Below are positions 1 through 8,676 of a stretch of 29,242 bases of DNA, piece by piece. This stretch comes from Asparagopsis taxiformis (lineage: Eukaryota > Rhodophyta > Florideophyceae > Bonnemaisoniales > Bonnemaisoniaceae): positions 1 through 29,242 of the forward strand of contig JALQPE010001104.1 of assembly GCA_030407315.1 (NCBI GenBank). The letters run 5' to 3'. How positions within the stretch are numbered: position 1 is the stretch's first letter; each line of letters opens with the position of its first letter. The notes beneath the pieces were generated by a model. That model made no database searches. It was not told the origin of the DNA and worked only from the letters and a program-made list of their open reading frames with translations. Position numbers and translations under genes: made by a program.

Positions 1-43
1 ATCATGCTGAACCCCAATCGATTGATTGGTTGTTTTCGAGATA

Positions 44-2088
44 TTAAATGGAAGTGGCTTCATAATTGGTGGGAAATTTCAAAAGAAGGTGGGTACCGGA
101 CGAATCACTTTCGAATTAATAGACCCCTTCAATTGATCGGTCAATTTTTGACAATAGCTAAACCTAGTCCCGTTCCCTCAAATTCATTTCGATTATGCAA
201 GCGGAAAAACATCTTAAATACTTTCTGTTGAAACTCCATTGGAATTCCCATACCATTATCGGAAAGAGAGAATTCGTGCTCTTCCTTATGTCGTTGATAA
301 CGAATATTAATCAATGGCCTTTCTTGTCTATTATAGGTGATGCCATTTTCGATCAAGTTCTTAAAAATTAAAAACAAAATGGCCTCTGAGCTTTCAATTC
401 TGGGCAAATCATGCACGCATACTTGTGCATTCTTTTCTTCCATTTTCAATTTCAAGGCCCCTTCCACTTCCCTGACGAGTTTTTCTGTATTCACTAGAGA
501 AACCTTGGGATCAGTCTTCCGCAATTTAGAAAATTGCAATACATCCTCTACCAAATTATACAATTGATTAGCTCCTTTTTTGATAAAACTAAAATAGGTC
601 GTTCTTTCTGATTGTTCCAGATTGGATCCTCTTCTTTCAATTAATTTACAAAGCTGATAATATTTCGTAATGGTTCCTTTAGGTCATGTGAAACAATATG
701 AGCAAAGCCCTCTAACTCTCATTTTTTAATCTTAGATCTGCCGTCTTCTTAGCCACCTCTTCCTTTAATTGTTCGGTGTATTGCTGACGCTGTCGGGCAG
801 AGAGCCAGATCAGAGCTACCACTACCACAGCCAATACCAAGATGGCAAAAAGTGCCCATTAAGGGTCTTGTGATAGGCCACCTTGGCTTCTCCCTGCTGC
901 TTCTCAGCCATCATAAGTTCATATTCTACCTGCTGCCTCTCCAGGTCATACTGAATCTCTAATTCTCCTAATCGTTGCAATTGAGTGACCTGATCCAAGG
1001 TATCCCTAAACTTAGCAAAAGCTGTTGATGACTGTAGGCCGACTCAAAATCCTTCAGGCTTTGGAATAACTCAGCTGACAACTCATGGTAGTTGATTAAA
1101 ACATTCAAATAATTGGATTCTCCGGTTTCGCTCGGCGGTAAATTTCCCGCAATTTCGCCTCCGCACTGTCGTAGTCCTTGCGGGCCAAATACCATTCGAC
1201 CAATTGGTAATTGATGGAAAGATCCTTGGAGTGAAACCCCTTTTCATTAGTAATCGTTGCTGCTGTTACTAAATGCCTATTGGCCAACTCCATTTTCCCT
1301 TCTTTTCTGGCCAAATCCGCTAGCCATTCTAGACAATCCACCTGCATCAAAAAGTTCTCGTTCTTCTCCGCTATAGCATGAGCCGCCTCTACGGCTAGTC
1401 GAATCGAATCGGGTTCATCTTTAACAGATGGTAGTAGGCCTTAGTCATCAGCGCCACTGTTTTCACATATGGATCTTTGTCTCATCTATTTTCCGCATGC
1501 TTTGTTGCCAGTAGGATGCAGCTTTTTCCTCATCCCTAAATTGGAATAGAGAACAGCGATATTAGAAACCGTAAATATTTCTATCACTTCATCTTCTTCC
1601 ACTTGATTGCGGAGTGACTTTTGATAATAATCCAGTGCCTTAGCGCTTTCATTTCTGCTGGCATAAATATTTGCCAGATCATTGTATATCACACTCAACA
1701 CAAAACTATCCTTAGTCTCCTCCGCAATAGGCAAAGCCAAATTATTCCACTTCTCTTGTGCCAGGCGATCCCCCCGAAGGGCTGCTACCACACCAAGCAG
1801 ATTACATGCTCTTGCAAATCCGACTTTGTAGTCTACCTCCTTCGCCATTTCTCGTGCTTCATGAGCAAAAATGGCAGCAGTATCTAGACTTATGGTATGG
1901 TATTCCCAACTGATTTGATTCAACAATTTGACCTGAAAACTATCTTCTTCCTGATAACTATGGGAAAGGCTCTTTAGACTATCTAATTTAGGAGTCTGGG
2001 CAACAACATGATACCCAACGAGCGACACGATCGTCCAGGCTAAAGAACGAAGAAGGCTTTTCCGGACTGCATAATTTCTATACGTCAT
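44..2088 (-). CDS. TPR-containing sensor histidine kinase (frameshifted)
   Basis: A membrane sensor kinase of about 680 residues. The N-terminus has a signal peptide ending in VVAQ, followed by TPR-like helices (for example ESAKALDYYQKSLRNQ) over roughly 2000-970. A transmembrane segment rich in Leu/Val (LVLAVVVVALIWL) lies near 860-800 and a short coiled coil follows it. The H-box AHIVSHDLKEP is near 690, with its phosphoacceptor His codon at about 686-688. The HATPase part shows an N-box (NLIENGITYN), DNGMGIP and GTGLGLAIVK. No receiver or DNA-binding domain is attached, so its response regulator must be elsewhere. The frame breaks at least six times (near 1490, 1430, 1120, 855, 720, 655 and 140). 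The last break is A5 where A6 restores the reading to a stop at 44-46. The start at 2088 is the only ATG that gives the signal peptide. The kinase class is certain; the stimulus is unknown. Confidence 0.85.
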
Positions 2089-2808
2089 ACAACAGCTAGT
2101 ACAAGCATTAGCAAATAAATTCGTAAACTGGTTAGATATTCCTTACTGTATTAACATGCACTATCAGAACGCCGTGGTAGAGAAATCGTGAAAGCAGTTT
2201 CCTTTGGTAAGTTTATTCTTTTTCTGAGCTGTTAGAAGCTGTTTGTGTTTAACAATTTGGTTTTGTTATGGCCACTTTTCGGTTTTTTATCGTCACATGG
2301 ATCTGCTATCTTTTTGCCCCTAGGAAAAACAGGCGCTAATCCTCAAAAAGTCCCGATAATTATCGAGATTAATTGCAATAAAATAGACCTATAACAAATT
2401 CAAATAACTTCTGAGAGCTTTTCTATTCTGAGGTCAAGATACTCAATTTCTTTCGAAAAAAGAGCCTGGAACAGGATTCCTGGCAAGAGCCACTCAACCT
2501 ATTTTATGAAATACTTCACAGGCATCTAAAAAAACTAAGTGCTATTACTCCCTTTTCATTGCATATGTAAGCAGTACTAAGTAGATCATTGGCATGTAGT
2601 TTTCTGAATGAGACCCCATTTAAATTTGTACGGAATGGCAACAAAAAGGGTACATTTTCAAAGAGGTGTTTAGCCAAGAGACTCAAAATGATACTTCTAT
2701 TTAGACAAATAAGAAAATAAAGATATTTCTTGCAGCAAGCTTACCAAATAATATAACTTTACCTGCAATAATGTTGAAACCGAATTTTATCAATTAACTC
2801 GTTTAAAA
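2089..2808. other. 720-bp gene-free region between two divergent genes
   Basis: I see no protein-like reading frame, tRNA or obvious terminator here. It should hold the promoter of the kinase gene on the minus strand and that of the oxidoreductase on the plus strand. It contains the 12-bp perfect palindrome CGATAATTATCG at 2354-2365. Composition is AT-rich, as in other intergenic stretches of this window. Confidence 0.6.
2730..2761 (+). promoter_or_regulatory. Possible Bacteroidota-type promoter for the GMC gene
   Basis: TTG at 2730-2732 is followed after 21 bases by TAACTTTA at 2754-2761, one mismatch from the TAnnTTTG element used by the Bacteroidota primary sigma factor. The start codon lies 47 bases further on. 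Position and spacing fit, but such short AT-rich matches occur by chance. Confidence 0.3.
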
Positions 2809-4480
2809 ATGGCAGAAACGAATTTGACGCAATCGTTTCGGCTCCGGCATAAGCGGCGGCTGGGCGGCAAAAGAACTGTGTGAAAAAGGATTAAAGGTCA
2901 TGATGTTGGAACGTGGCAAGAACATAGAACATGTAAAGGACTATGTCAATGCCCAGAAGGCCCTTGGGAATTCCTCATAGGGGTACTCGCACACAAGAAA
3001 TGATCGAAGCTTACCCCGTCTTGAAAAGAGATTATCCACTGAATGAAATGAACCTAGATTGGTGGGCCAGCGATAAGGACTGCCCCTACACTGAGGTCAA
3101 ACGCTTTGACTGGTTTAGAGGTTATCATGTCGGCGGACGCTCTCTCCTTTGGGGAAGACAGAGCTATCGCCTAAGCGATTTCGATTTCGAGGCCAATGCC
3201 AAGGAAGGCATAGCCGTAGACTGGCCTGTCCGGTATAACGAAATCAAACCTTGGTACGATTATGTGGAGCGTTTTGCTGGGTTAGTGGTAGCAAAGAAGG
3301 CTTGCCACAATTGCCAGATGGAGAGTTCCTCCCACCGATGGAACTGAATTGTGTTGAGAAGGATGTAGCAGAAAGAATCAAGAAGCACTATGAAGGCAAA
3401 AGGCATCTGATCATTGGTCGTGCCGCTCACGTAACTGCTCCAATTGAAGGTCGCGGGATTGCCAATATAGAAACAAATGTTGGCTGGGTTGCCCATTTGG
3501 TGCTTACTTCAGTACACAGTCGTCAACGCTACCCGCCGCAATGAAAACCGGCAACCTCACCTTACGTCCCTTTAGCATTGTCACACAGGTATTATATGAC
3601 AAGGACACAAAAAAAAGCGACAGGGGTGGAAGTATTGGATGCCGAGACCAATCAGACCTATACCTACAAGGCTAAAATTATATTCCTGAATGCTTCAACC
3701 ATCAACAGTACTTGGATTCTCAAGAACTCTGCTACTGATATTTGGCCAGAGGGGCTAGGCAGTAGCAGTGGAGAACTAGGCCACAACCTGATGGATCACC
3801 ACTTAGGTGTACGCGTCAGTGGATGGGTAGAGGGCTATGAGGATAAATATTACTTTGGTCGGCGAGCAAATGGATTTTACATTCCTAGGTTCCAAACTTG
3901 TTTGGTGACAAGCGGGAGTACCTTCGCGGTTTTGGTTACCAAGGTCGAGCCAGTCGAGAGAACTGGGCTAGAGAAATTGCCGAGTACAGCATTGGCGCGG
4001 ACTTCAAGGAAGCCCTGACAGAGCCGGGCCGATGGACGATTGGCATGGTGGTTTTGGAGAAATCTTGCCTTATCACGAGAACAAAGTGACCTTAGACAAG
4101 ACTAAGACTGATAAATGGGACTAAACGTTGTAGCGATCGATTGCGAGCTAAAAGAGAACGAATTGAACATGCGGAAAGATATGCTCACCGATGGCATGGA
4201 AATCCTTGAAGCCGCAGGTGTCAAAGATGTCTCAGGTTATGATGGAGATGGTACTCCTGGGCGTGGAATTCACGAAATGGGGACGGCCAGAATGGGTAAA
4301 GATCCAAAGACGTCTGTACTTAATAAATGGAACCAAATGTGGGATGCGAAAAATGTGTTCGTTACAGATGGCTCCTTTATGACTTCCGCTGCTTGTCAAA
4401 ACCCATCTTTGACCTATATGGCTTTCACCGCACGGGCAGTTGATCACGCCGTTAGTGAATTGAATAAAATGAATCTTTAA
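2809..4480 (+). CDS. GMC-family FAD oxidoreductase (gluconate/choline dehydrogenase-like; frameshifted)
   Basis: A flavoenzyme of about 557 residues that oxidises an alcohol or sugar; the substrate cannot be read from sequence. Near the N-terminus the Rossmann FAD motif reads GSGISGGWAAKELCEKG once one C is restored at about 2846. The middle has RGYHVGGRSLLWGRQSYR and a cysteine-bearing stretch (CQYRNKCWLGCPFG, near 3460-3500). The C-terminus carries HEMGTARMG and CQNPSLTYMAFTARA, the GMC_oxred_C signature with its active-site residues. Frame breaks occur near 2846, 2950, 2975, 3290, 3490, 3540, 3590, 3895, 4040 and 4105; the first three are C-homopolymer contractions. The start at 2809 is the ATG directly before the FAD motif. 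The next gene, 17 bases on, encodes a gluconate dehydrogenase subunit-3-like protein, so the two probably form one periplasmic or membrane-bound dehydrogenase. No cytochrome c subunit is present in the window. Confidence 0.88.
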
Positions 4481-4497
4481 GCGCAAAATCTTTCATT

Positions 4498-5072
4498 ATG
4501 ATGAATAGAAGAGATGCCCTGACTCGGGTCTCATTGATCCTTGGGGGAACCATTATAGGCGCGGAGGCTTTTTTAACGGGATGTAAGCCTGCTGCTCAGC
4601 ACTATCTACTATTGAATTTACAGAAAATAACATCACCTTCCTCGATGAGGTCGGCGAAACCATTTTGCCGACTACGGAATCTTCTCCCGGAGCTAAAGCG
4701 GCGGGAATTGGTGCTTTTATGAAAGTGATTGTATCCGATTGTTATGAGGCAGAAGATCAGAAGATCTTCTTAGAAGGGATCGGACAGTTGAACGAAGAGG
4801 CCAAAACCAAAGCTGGTAAGGACTTCTTACTCCTGTCTGCCGAGGAAAAGACGGAACTATTGACCGCCTTGGATGCCACTGCCAAAGCACACGAAAAGGG
4901 TAAGGCCGATGAAGCCAAGAGTCACTACTTCACGATGATGAAGCAACTGACGCTTTGGGGTTATTTCTCCTCAGAGGTGGGTGCTACTCAAGCCTTGCGA
5001 TATGTGGAAACACCCGGTCGCTATGATGGGTGTGCTCCTTATGAGAAGGGACAGAAAGCCTGGGCTACCTAA
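4498..5072 (+). CDS. Gluconate 2-dehydrogenase subunit 3-like Tat lipoprotein (frameshifted)
   Basis: A small partner of the upstream GMC oxidoreductase, about 190 residues. The N-terminus combines a twin-arginine motif (NRRDALTRVSLILGG) with a lipobox ending AFLTGC, so it is probably exported folded and lipid-anchored. The rest is helical (IGAFMKVIVSDCYEAEDQ; SHYFTMMKQLTLWGYFSSEVGATQ), including the YF(T/S)xMKxLTLxGYFxSExG stretch typical of the Gluconate_2-dh3 family (PF13618). One frame break near 4650 separates the signal from the mature part. In known complexes this subunit assists export and assembly of the flavoprotein, which has no signal of its own here; that role is inferred. The gene follows the oxidoreductase by 17 bases and ends just before a hairpin. 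ATG at 4501 is an equally possible start. Confidence 0.85.
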
Positions 5073-5100
5073 GATCACCTATTATCTTCTCGACTAATGC

Positions 5101-5134
5101 AGAAGCCCGATCACCTTATGGCCATCGGGCTTCT
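5101..5134 (+). terminator. Hairpin terminator after the dehydrogenase operon
   Basis: A perfect 11-bp stem, AGAAGCCCGAT (5101-5111) and ATCGGGCTTCT (5124-5134), with a 12-base loop, followed by TCTATTTTG. It lies 28 bases past the stop at 5072, between convergent genes. Confidence 0.8.
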
Positions 5135-5145
5135 TCTATTTTGTA

Positions 5146-5174
5146 AAAGATCGCTCCGTAAAGGAGATCTCTTT
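5146..5174 (-). terminator. Probable hairpin terminator of pdhB
   Basis: Read on the minus strand directly after the stop, AGATCTCC and GGAGCGATCT can pair around a short TTTAC loop with a two-base bulge, followed by TTTTAC. The stem is imperfect, but the position right behind the stop codon favours it. Confidence 0.5.
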
Positions 5175-6159
5175 TTACGCTTTCAAGTACATCACTTCCT
5201 TAACCGCTTTAACCACCTTCGCCGGATTGGGCATGTAAGCCTCCACCAAGGTAGGAGCATATGGTAAAGAGGTATCTGCCGCATTTACTCTAGTAACCGG
5301 CGCATCGAGATAATCAAAAGCATACTTTTGAATCTCATAAGCGATCTCTGCCGACACGCCCGCGAATGGCCAAGACTCATCAACGACCACCATTCTGTTC
5401 GTTTTCTTTACAGAGTTAACTAAAGCCTGGTGATCCAATGGACGAATGGTTCGCAAATCAATAACCTCAGCGGAGATTCCTTCCTTAGCCAATTCATCAG
5501 CAGCTTTTAGTGCTGTCAGCACCATCTTATTGAAGGAAACAATGGTTACATCTGTTCCTTCTCTTCTCACAGCTGCCACACCAATCGGAGTCAGGTATTC
5601 TCCTTCCGGCACCATCCCCTTGAATCCGTATAGCATTTCCGATTCCATCATACAAATCGGATCATCATCACGAATAGCGGATTTCAACAAACCCTTAGCA
5701 TCCGCTGGGTCGATACATGAGATAACTTTGAGGCCTGGTACATTAGCCATCCAACTTTCAAAAGTCTGGCTATGCTGTTGGGCCAACTGCCCGGCCGCTC
5801 CTGAAGGACCACGGAAAACAATTGGGCATTTGAAATTACCTGCTGACTGCGAAAGTGTTTTGCTGCATTATTTACGATCTGGTCGAAAGCCAAGATGGCA
5901 AAGTTCCATGTCATAAATTCTACGATAGGTCGCAAACCATTCATGGCTGCTCCTACCCCAATTCCAGCAAAACCCAATTCAGCAATGGGTGTATCAATCA
6001 CTCGCTTCGCACCAAATTCGTCCAACATCCCTTTACTCACCTTATAGGCTCCGTTATACTCCGCGACTTCCTCCCCATTAAAAAGACCGTTTCATCTCTA
6101 CGCATCTCCTCACTCATGGCCTCATTTAGAGCATCTCTTAAAGCTAATTCTCTTGACAT
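5175..6159 (-). CDS. pdhB: Pyruvate dehydrogenase E1 component, beta subunit (frameshifted)
   Basis: Beta subunit of the thiamine-diphosphate E1 enzyme that decarboxylates pyruvate for acetyl-CoA. About 328 residues, normal for the family. It starts with a [21 protein letters not shown] N-terminus at 6159. It then shows [16 protein letters not shown], where the Glu activates ThDP, and [20 protein letters not shown] and [20 protein letters not shown]. The C-terminal transketolase domain has [14 protein letters not shown] and [18 protein letters not shown]. Breaks lie near 6085 and in the 5770-5850 segment; conserved sequence on both sides is in register once repaired. The alpha subunit and the E2/E3 genes are not in the window. 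A related 2-oxoisovalerate E1 beta is possible, but the motif set reads as PDH. Confidence 0.9.
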
Positions 6160-6196
6160 ATCTATTGATTGAAATATATGGGTAAAAAGAACGGCG

Positions 6197-6204
6197 CAAA
6201 AATA
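6197..6204 (-). promoter_or_regulatory. -7 element (TAnnTTTG) of pdhB
   Basis: Reads TATTTTTG on the minus strand, continuing GCGCCG. The same 13-mer TATTTTTGCGCCG stands upstream of the aldolase gene at 18879. The start codon is 37 bases downstream, giving a short leader. A clear TTG at -33 is missing (TGG at a similar distance). Confidence 0.5.
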
Positions 6205-6375
6205 CTAAAAGTCGGCATTTTACCACATTATGAATAACTTTCCTACAGAATTATAACAATAAGGGGACTTTTTTGGTTTTGAATACACTATAGAGGGAAT
6301 GACAATCCCGGTCAATTGCATCAAAAGGCAAAGAGTTTCCCCCAACAAATGTGACGAATTACCATTTTTAATCTT

Positions 6376-6383
6376 TACTTTTG
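6376..6383 (+). promoter_or_regulatory. Possible -7 element of the lipoprotein-ytxJ unit
   Basis: TACTTTTG matches TAnnTTTG and lies about 104 bases ahead of the ATG at 6488. No convincing -33 TTG is seen. Confidence 0.35.
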
Positions 6384-6487
6384 TGTGCTTTTATAATTTT
6401 TGACTGTACCGCAGACTAAAAACGCTTTGATGCGTTGAAGACATATTTGAAAAATTTTAATTCCCAACATATCTAAATTAGACTCCG

Positions 6488-6654
6488 ATGAAAAGTAGAA
6501 GATTCAAAAGAATACTAAGCCTTCTCGCCTTCGTTGCCGTTTTCAGTACCTTCACCTCCTGCAACAAGGGTTATGGTTGTCCAATAATTTTTCTATGAAC
6601 GAAACAGTCGTACAAGTTGTTAAAGTGGTAGTTCAAACCATAGTGAAATTATAA
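6488..6654 (+). CDS. Small putative lipoprotein next to ytxJ (one frameshift)
   Basis: A short protein of about 55 residues. It opens with basic residues (MKSRRFKR), a hydrophobic stretch (ILSLLAFVAVFSTF) and a lipobox ending TSC, then NKGYGC with a second Cys. The frame stops early, near 6597. Adding one A near 6583 lets it run on as NFSMNETVVQVVKVV to a TAA at 6652, one base before the ytxJ ATG. That tight coupling argues it is a real gene. I know of no function. The length is too short for a conventional gene finder, which may explain why it is missed. A periplasmic or inner-membrane lipoprotein is the inference from the lipobox. Confidence 0.6.
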
Positions 6655-6655
6655 A

Positions 6656-7003
6656 ATGATCAACTGGACTTCAATAAAGCATCCTACACAAATAGACGAA
6701 ATCGTTGAATTATCCAGGCAGAAAACCTGCCTCATCTATAAGCATAGCCCTACTTGCTCCATTAGCTCCATGGCCAGACATCGACTCGAAGGAAGCTGGG
6801 ATTTTGAGGAGCAAGATTTGGCTACCTTTTTTGTAGATGTTGTCTATGATCGTCCGTTATCACAGCAAATGGCTCAAACATTTGGTGTACGGCACGAATC
6901 TCCACAGATCTTAGTGATCAAGGATGGTCAGTGCATTCATCATTCCTCGCATTTGGATATATCTGTTCGTGACCTGAAAGGGGTCGTTGAAAGTCCCTTA
7001 TAG
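6656..7003 (+). CDS. ytxJ: Bacillithiol system redox-active protein YtxJ (monothiol bacilliredoxin)
   Basis: An intact 115-residue thioredoxin-fold protein. The single-cysteine active site is in YKHSPTCSIS (residues about 28-37), where the family usually has TCPIS; the Pro is replaced by Ser here. A cis-Pro loop (RHESPQILVI) and the C-terminal GQCIHHSSHLDISV follow in the expected order. Bacilliredoxins remove bacillithiol from S-bacillithiolated cytosolic proteins, which implies that the organism makes bacillithiol; no bsh biosynthesis gene is in the window. The gene starts one base after the small lipoprotein stop and is followed after about 80 bases by mnmD. Confidence 0.88.
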   Translation: MINWTSIKHPTQIDEIVELSRQKTCLIYKHSPTCSISSMARHRLEGSWDFEEQDLATFFVDVVYDRPLSQQMAQTFGVRHESPQILVIKDGQCIHHSSHLDISVRDLKGVVESPL

Positions 7004-7081
7004 TCGATAGCGATTGTTTTTATCCTTTAGAATTGAAAGGCTGGGGCTTTATTGACTGGCCTTTGTTTGGTTGTTGTATGT

Positions 7082-7764
7082 ATGAAAGAGGAATTTGTCA
7101 TCATTGATACACAGGATGGTTCCCATTCTATTTTTCTCCCACCTTTGGGGTTACCTATCATTCCAAATATGGAGCGATTCAAGAATCGCAGCACGTATTT
7201 ATAGCAGCAGGCTTGTACGAAGCCGGATTGCATAAGAAAGATCTATCTATACTCGGAATTGGATTTGGTACTGGCCTCAATGCACTCATGACTAGTATCG
7301 AGGCCACGCGGAGGAACTTGAATATTACTTATACCGCCGTGGAGAATTTTCCGGTCCCCGTGCAAGAAGCCGTTCAACTCAATTATCCTGAGGTATTAAA
7401 GGCTCCTGAATATCGTCCAATATTTGAAAAAATGCATCAAATGGAATGGGGGCAAAAAGAAACACTTAGTTCTAATTTTCAATTCCAGAAACTTCAACAA
7501 ACTTTCCAGTCACTACATTTTGAGCAAGAATTTGACCTAATTTATTTTGACGCTTTCGCTCCAAGTGCTCAGCCAGAACTCTGGGAAGAAGCGGTTCTTT
7601 CCATTATGTATGAGGCATTGATGGATGAAGGCATCCTAGTTACTTATTGCGCAAAGGGGGCTGTGAAGCGTAGCTTGAAGTCCCTCGGTTTTACAATAGA
7701 AGCACTCAAAGGCCCTCCCGGGAAACGTGAAATGACACGCGCAAAAAAGGCTAAAGTCAAATAG
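7082..7764 (+). CDS. mnmD: tRNA 5-methylaminomethyl-2-thiouridine methyltransferase MnmD (one frameshift)
   Basis: About 228 residues, corresponding to the methyltransferase half of E. coli MnmC without the FAD oxidase half. It makes the last step to mnm5s2U at the wobble position of tRNAs using SAM. Visible motifs are TQDGSHSIF near the start, the SAM-binding ILGIGFGTGLNALMT, and DAFAPSAQPELWEE, all diagnostic of this family. The C-terminus reads GPPGKREMTRAKK, also conserved. One T is missing from a T run near 7130; adding it joins the first 16 residues to PTFGVTYHSKYGA. I chose the ATG at 7082 because it leads straight into KEEFVI..DGSHS. The last codons overlap a terminator hairpin that serves the convergent gene. 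Confidence 0.88.
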
Positions 7765-7773
7765 ACTCTAGCC
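7743..7773 (-). terminator. Intrinsic terminator of the AP2 gene, inside the mnmD 3' end
   Basis: On the minus strand GGCTAGAGTC pairs with GACTTTAGCC around TATTT (one mismatch in ten), followed by TTTTTT. It begins 41 bases past the AP2 gene stop. It overlaps the final seven codons of mnmD, whose AAAAAAGGCTAAAGTC supplies both the T tract and one stem arm. Confidence 0.75.
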
Positions 7774-7813
7774 TCGATACCTTTTGTAAAGGTTCTGCTT
7801 GTTAGAAGTTAAA

Positions 7814-8350
7814 TTACTTTTGGCTCTTGATCACATTTATCTTGCCATCCTCACCATACAACTCTCGAGATTTCTTGTTGTACGCCAAGGCTGCTTCTTC
7901 AGCAGTAGCAAACATTCCAATGTGAACAGATTTCCGATCTACAGAAATAACGGCCCGGTATCTATTATTCTCCTTATAGACACCCGTGTAACCCGTTTTA
8001 CTGCTTGTTTTTCTTTTACGACTTGCGACAGAACGTGAGCGATAGAGCAAGTTTTCTAGACGACAATCTAATTTGTTACCATTCTTTGCCCCTACGAGGT
8101 TCCTTGATCCTTCTTTGTTTCCGGTAAGAATTTTTCAGCAATCAGTTTGTGTAGGTAGATGGTTTCGGTTTTGTATCCCCATCAGCCCGCTTCCAGGTTT
8201 TCTGAAAAACGGCGCATCCACTAGAGTGTTGCGTAGGTTGTTGATAAAGTCAACTTTAACCAAATAAGGGTCATTGGTCAAGTATTCATAAACTTTGTCA
8301 TCTAGCAAAACTTCATCCTCAGCATTCTTAAGTTTTACTTTGTATAACAC
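7814..8350 (-). CDS. HNH-like / AP2-domain DNA-binding protein (frameshifted)
   Basis: About 180 residues after repair of four single-base losses. The N-terminus (MLYKVKLKNAEDEVLLD) is a family-specific strand region. An HNH_3-like core follows (YLHKLIAEKFLPE ... VGAKNGNKLDCRLENL), then an AP2 domain (GYTGVYKENNRYRAVISV; HIGMFATAEEAALAYNKKS) near the C-terminus. HNH-AP2 proteins are usually homing endonucleases. Here the usual nHxDGN of the core reads AKNGN, so the catalytic His and Asp are lost and the protein is probably only a DNA binder. Basic residues (ASRKRKTSSK) link the two parts. The breaks near 8265, 8195 and 8082 are A or G contractions (for example GGAACC for GGAAACC). Function in the cell is unknown; a chromosomal regulator or a domesticated homing protein are both possible. 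Confidence 0.75.
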
Positions 8351-8676
8351 GCTTACTACGTTTTGTGGTTAACAAAAAAAAAATATTTCAGGCTTTGATT
8401 TTGAGGAGAATACACAATGTGAAAGCAAATACTAGGAAAAAAAAATACTTGGGGATTACGTTGGAAAGATAAGGAATATTCTCAATACAAAAAAGTGTTT
8501 AAGGCATTTATGAGCTATTTTGGCCGATGTATTATTGTTATTCTTAATGCATTTTTGGCCTTTTTTTTATTGTTGAAGGAAGTTTTATCTTCCATTTCGT
8601 AAAGAAGCAGGCTTAGAACCAGGCTTGGTATTTTTCCAATTTGAATTATCTTGCTGATCAAAGTAAGCATTGCAAG
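8351..8676. other. 326-bp AT-rich gene-free region
   Basis: No convincing reading frame. It should carry the promoters of the AP2 gene (minus) and ribD (plus). A weak plus-strand hairpin followed by eight T lies at 8522-8568. Confidence 0.5.
8522..8568 (+). terminator. Weak terminator-like hairpin without an upstream plus-strand gene
   Basis: GGCC (8522-8525) and ATGtATTA pair with TAATgCAT and GGCC (8557-8560), with unpaired TTTT on one side, followed by T8 at 8561-8568. No plus-strand gene ends before it since mnmD. In such AT-rich DNA it may be chance. Confidence 0.3.

Larger units (their letters stand above)
6160..6487. other. 328-bp divergent promoter region (pdhB / lipoprotein-ytxJ)
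   Basis: No reading frame of interest is visible. The region holds the candidate -7 elements of both flanking transcription units at 6197-6204 (minus) and 6376-6383 (plus). The centre carries no recognisable RNA structure. Confidence 0.5.

Noticed and set aside
337..567. Plus-strand open frame of 76 codons opposite the kinase
   Set aside because: It is antisense to the conserved HATPase domain and has no protein-like features.
141..2088. Separate small genes for each open piece of the kinase
   Set aside because: The pieces read in order as signal peptide, TPR, membrane helix, H-box and HATPase of one protein; breaks are single-base losses.
2809..4480. GMC oxidoreductase as a decayed pseudogene
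   Set aside because: All family motifs are preserved in order and the same kind of break hits essential genes, so sequencing error explains it better.
7814..8350. A mobile homing element with intron or intein
   Set aside because: No split host gene or intron borders are visible, and flanking genes are whole and unrelated.
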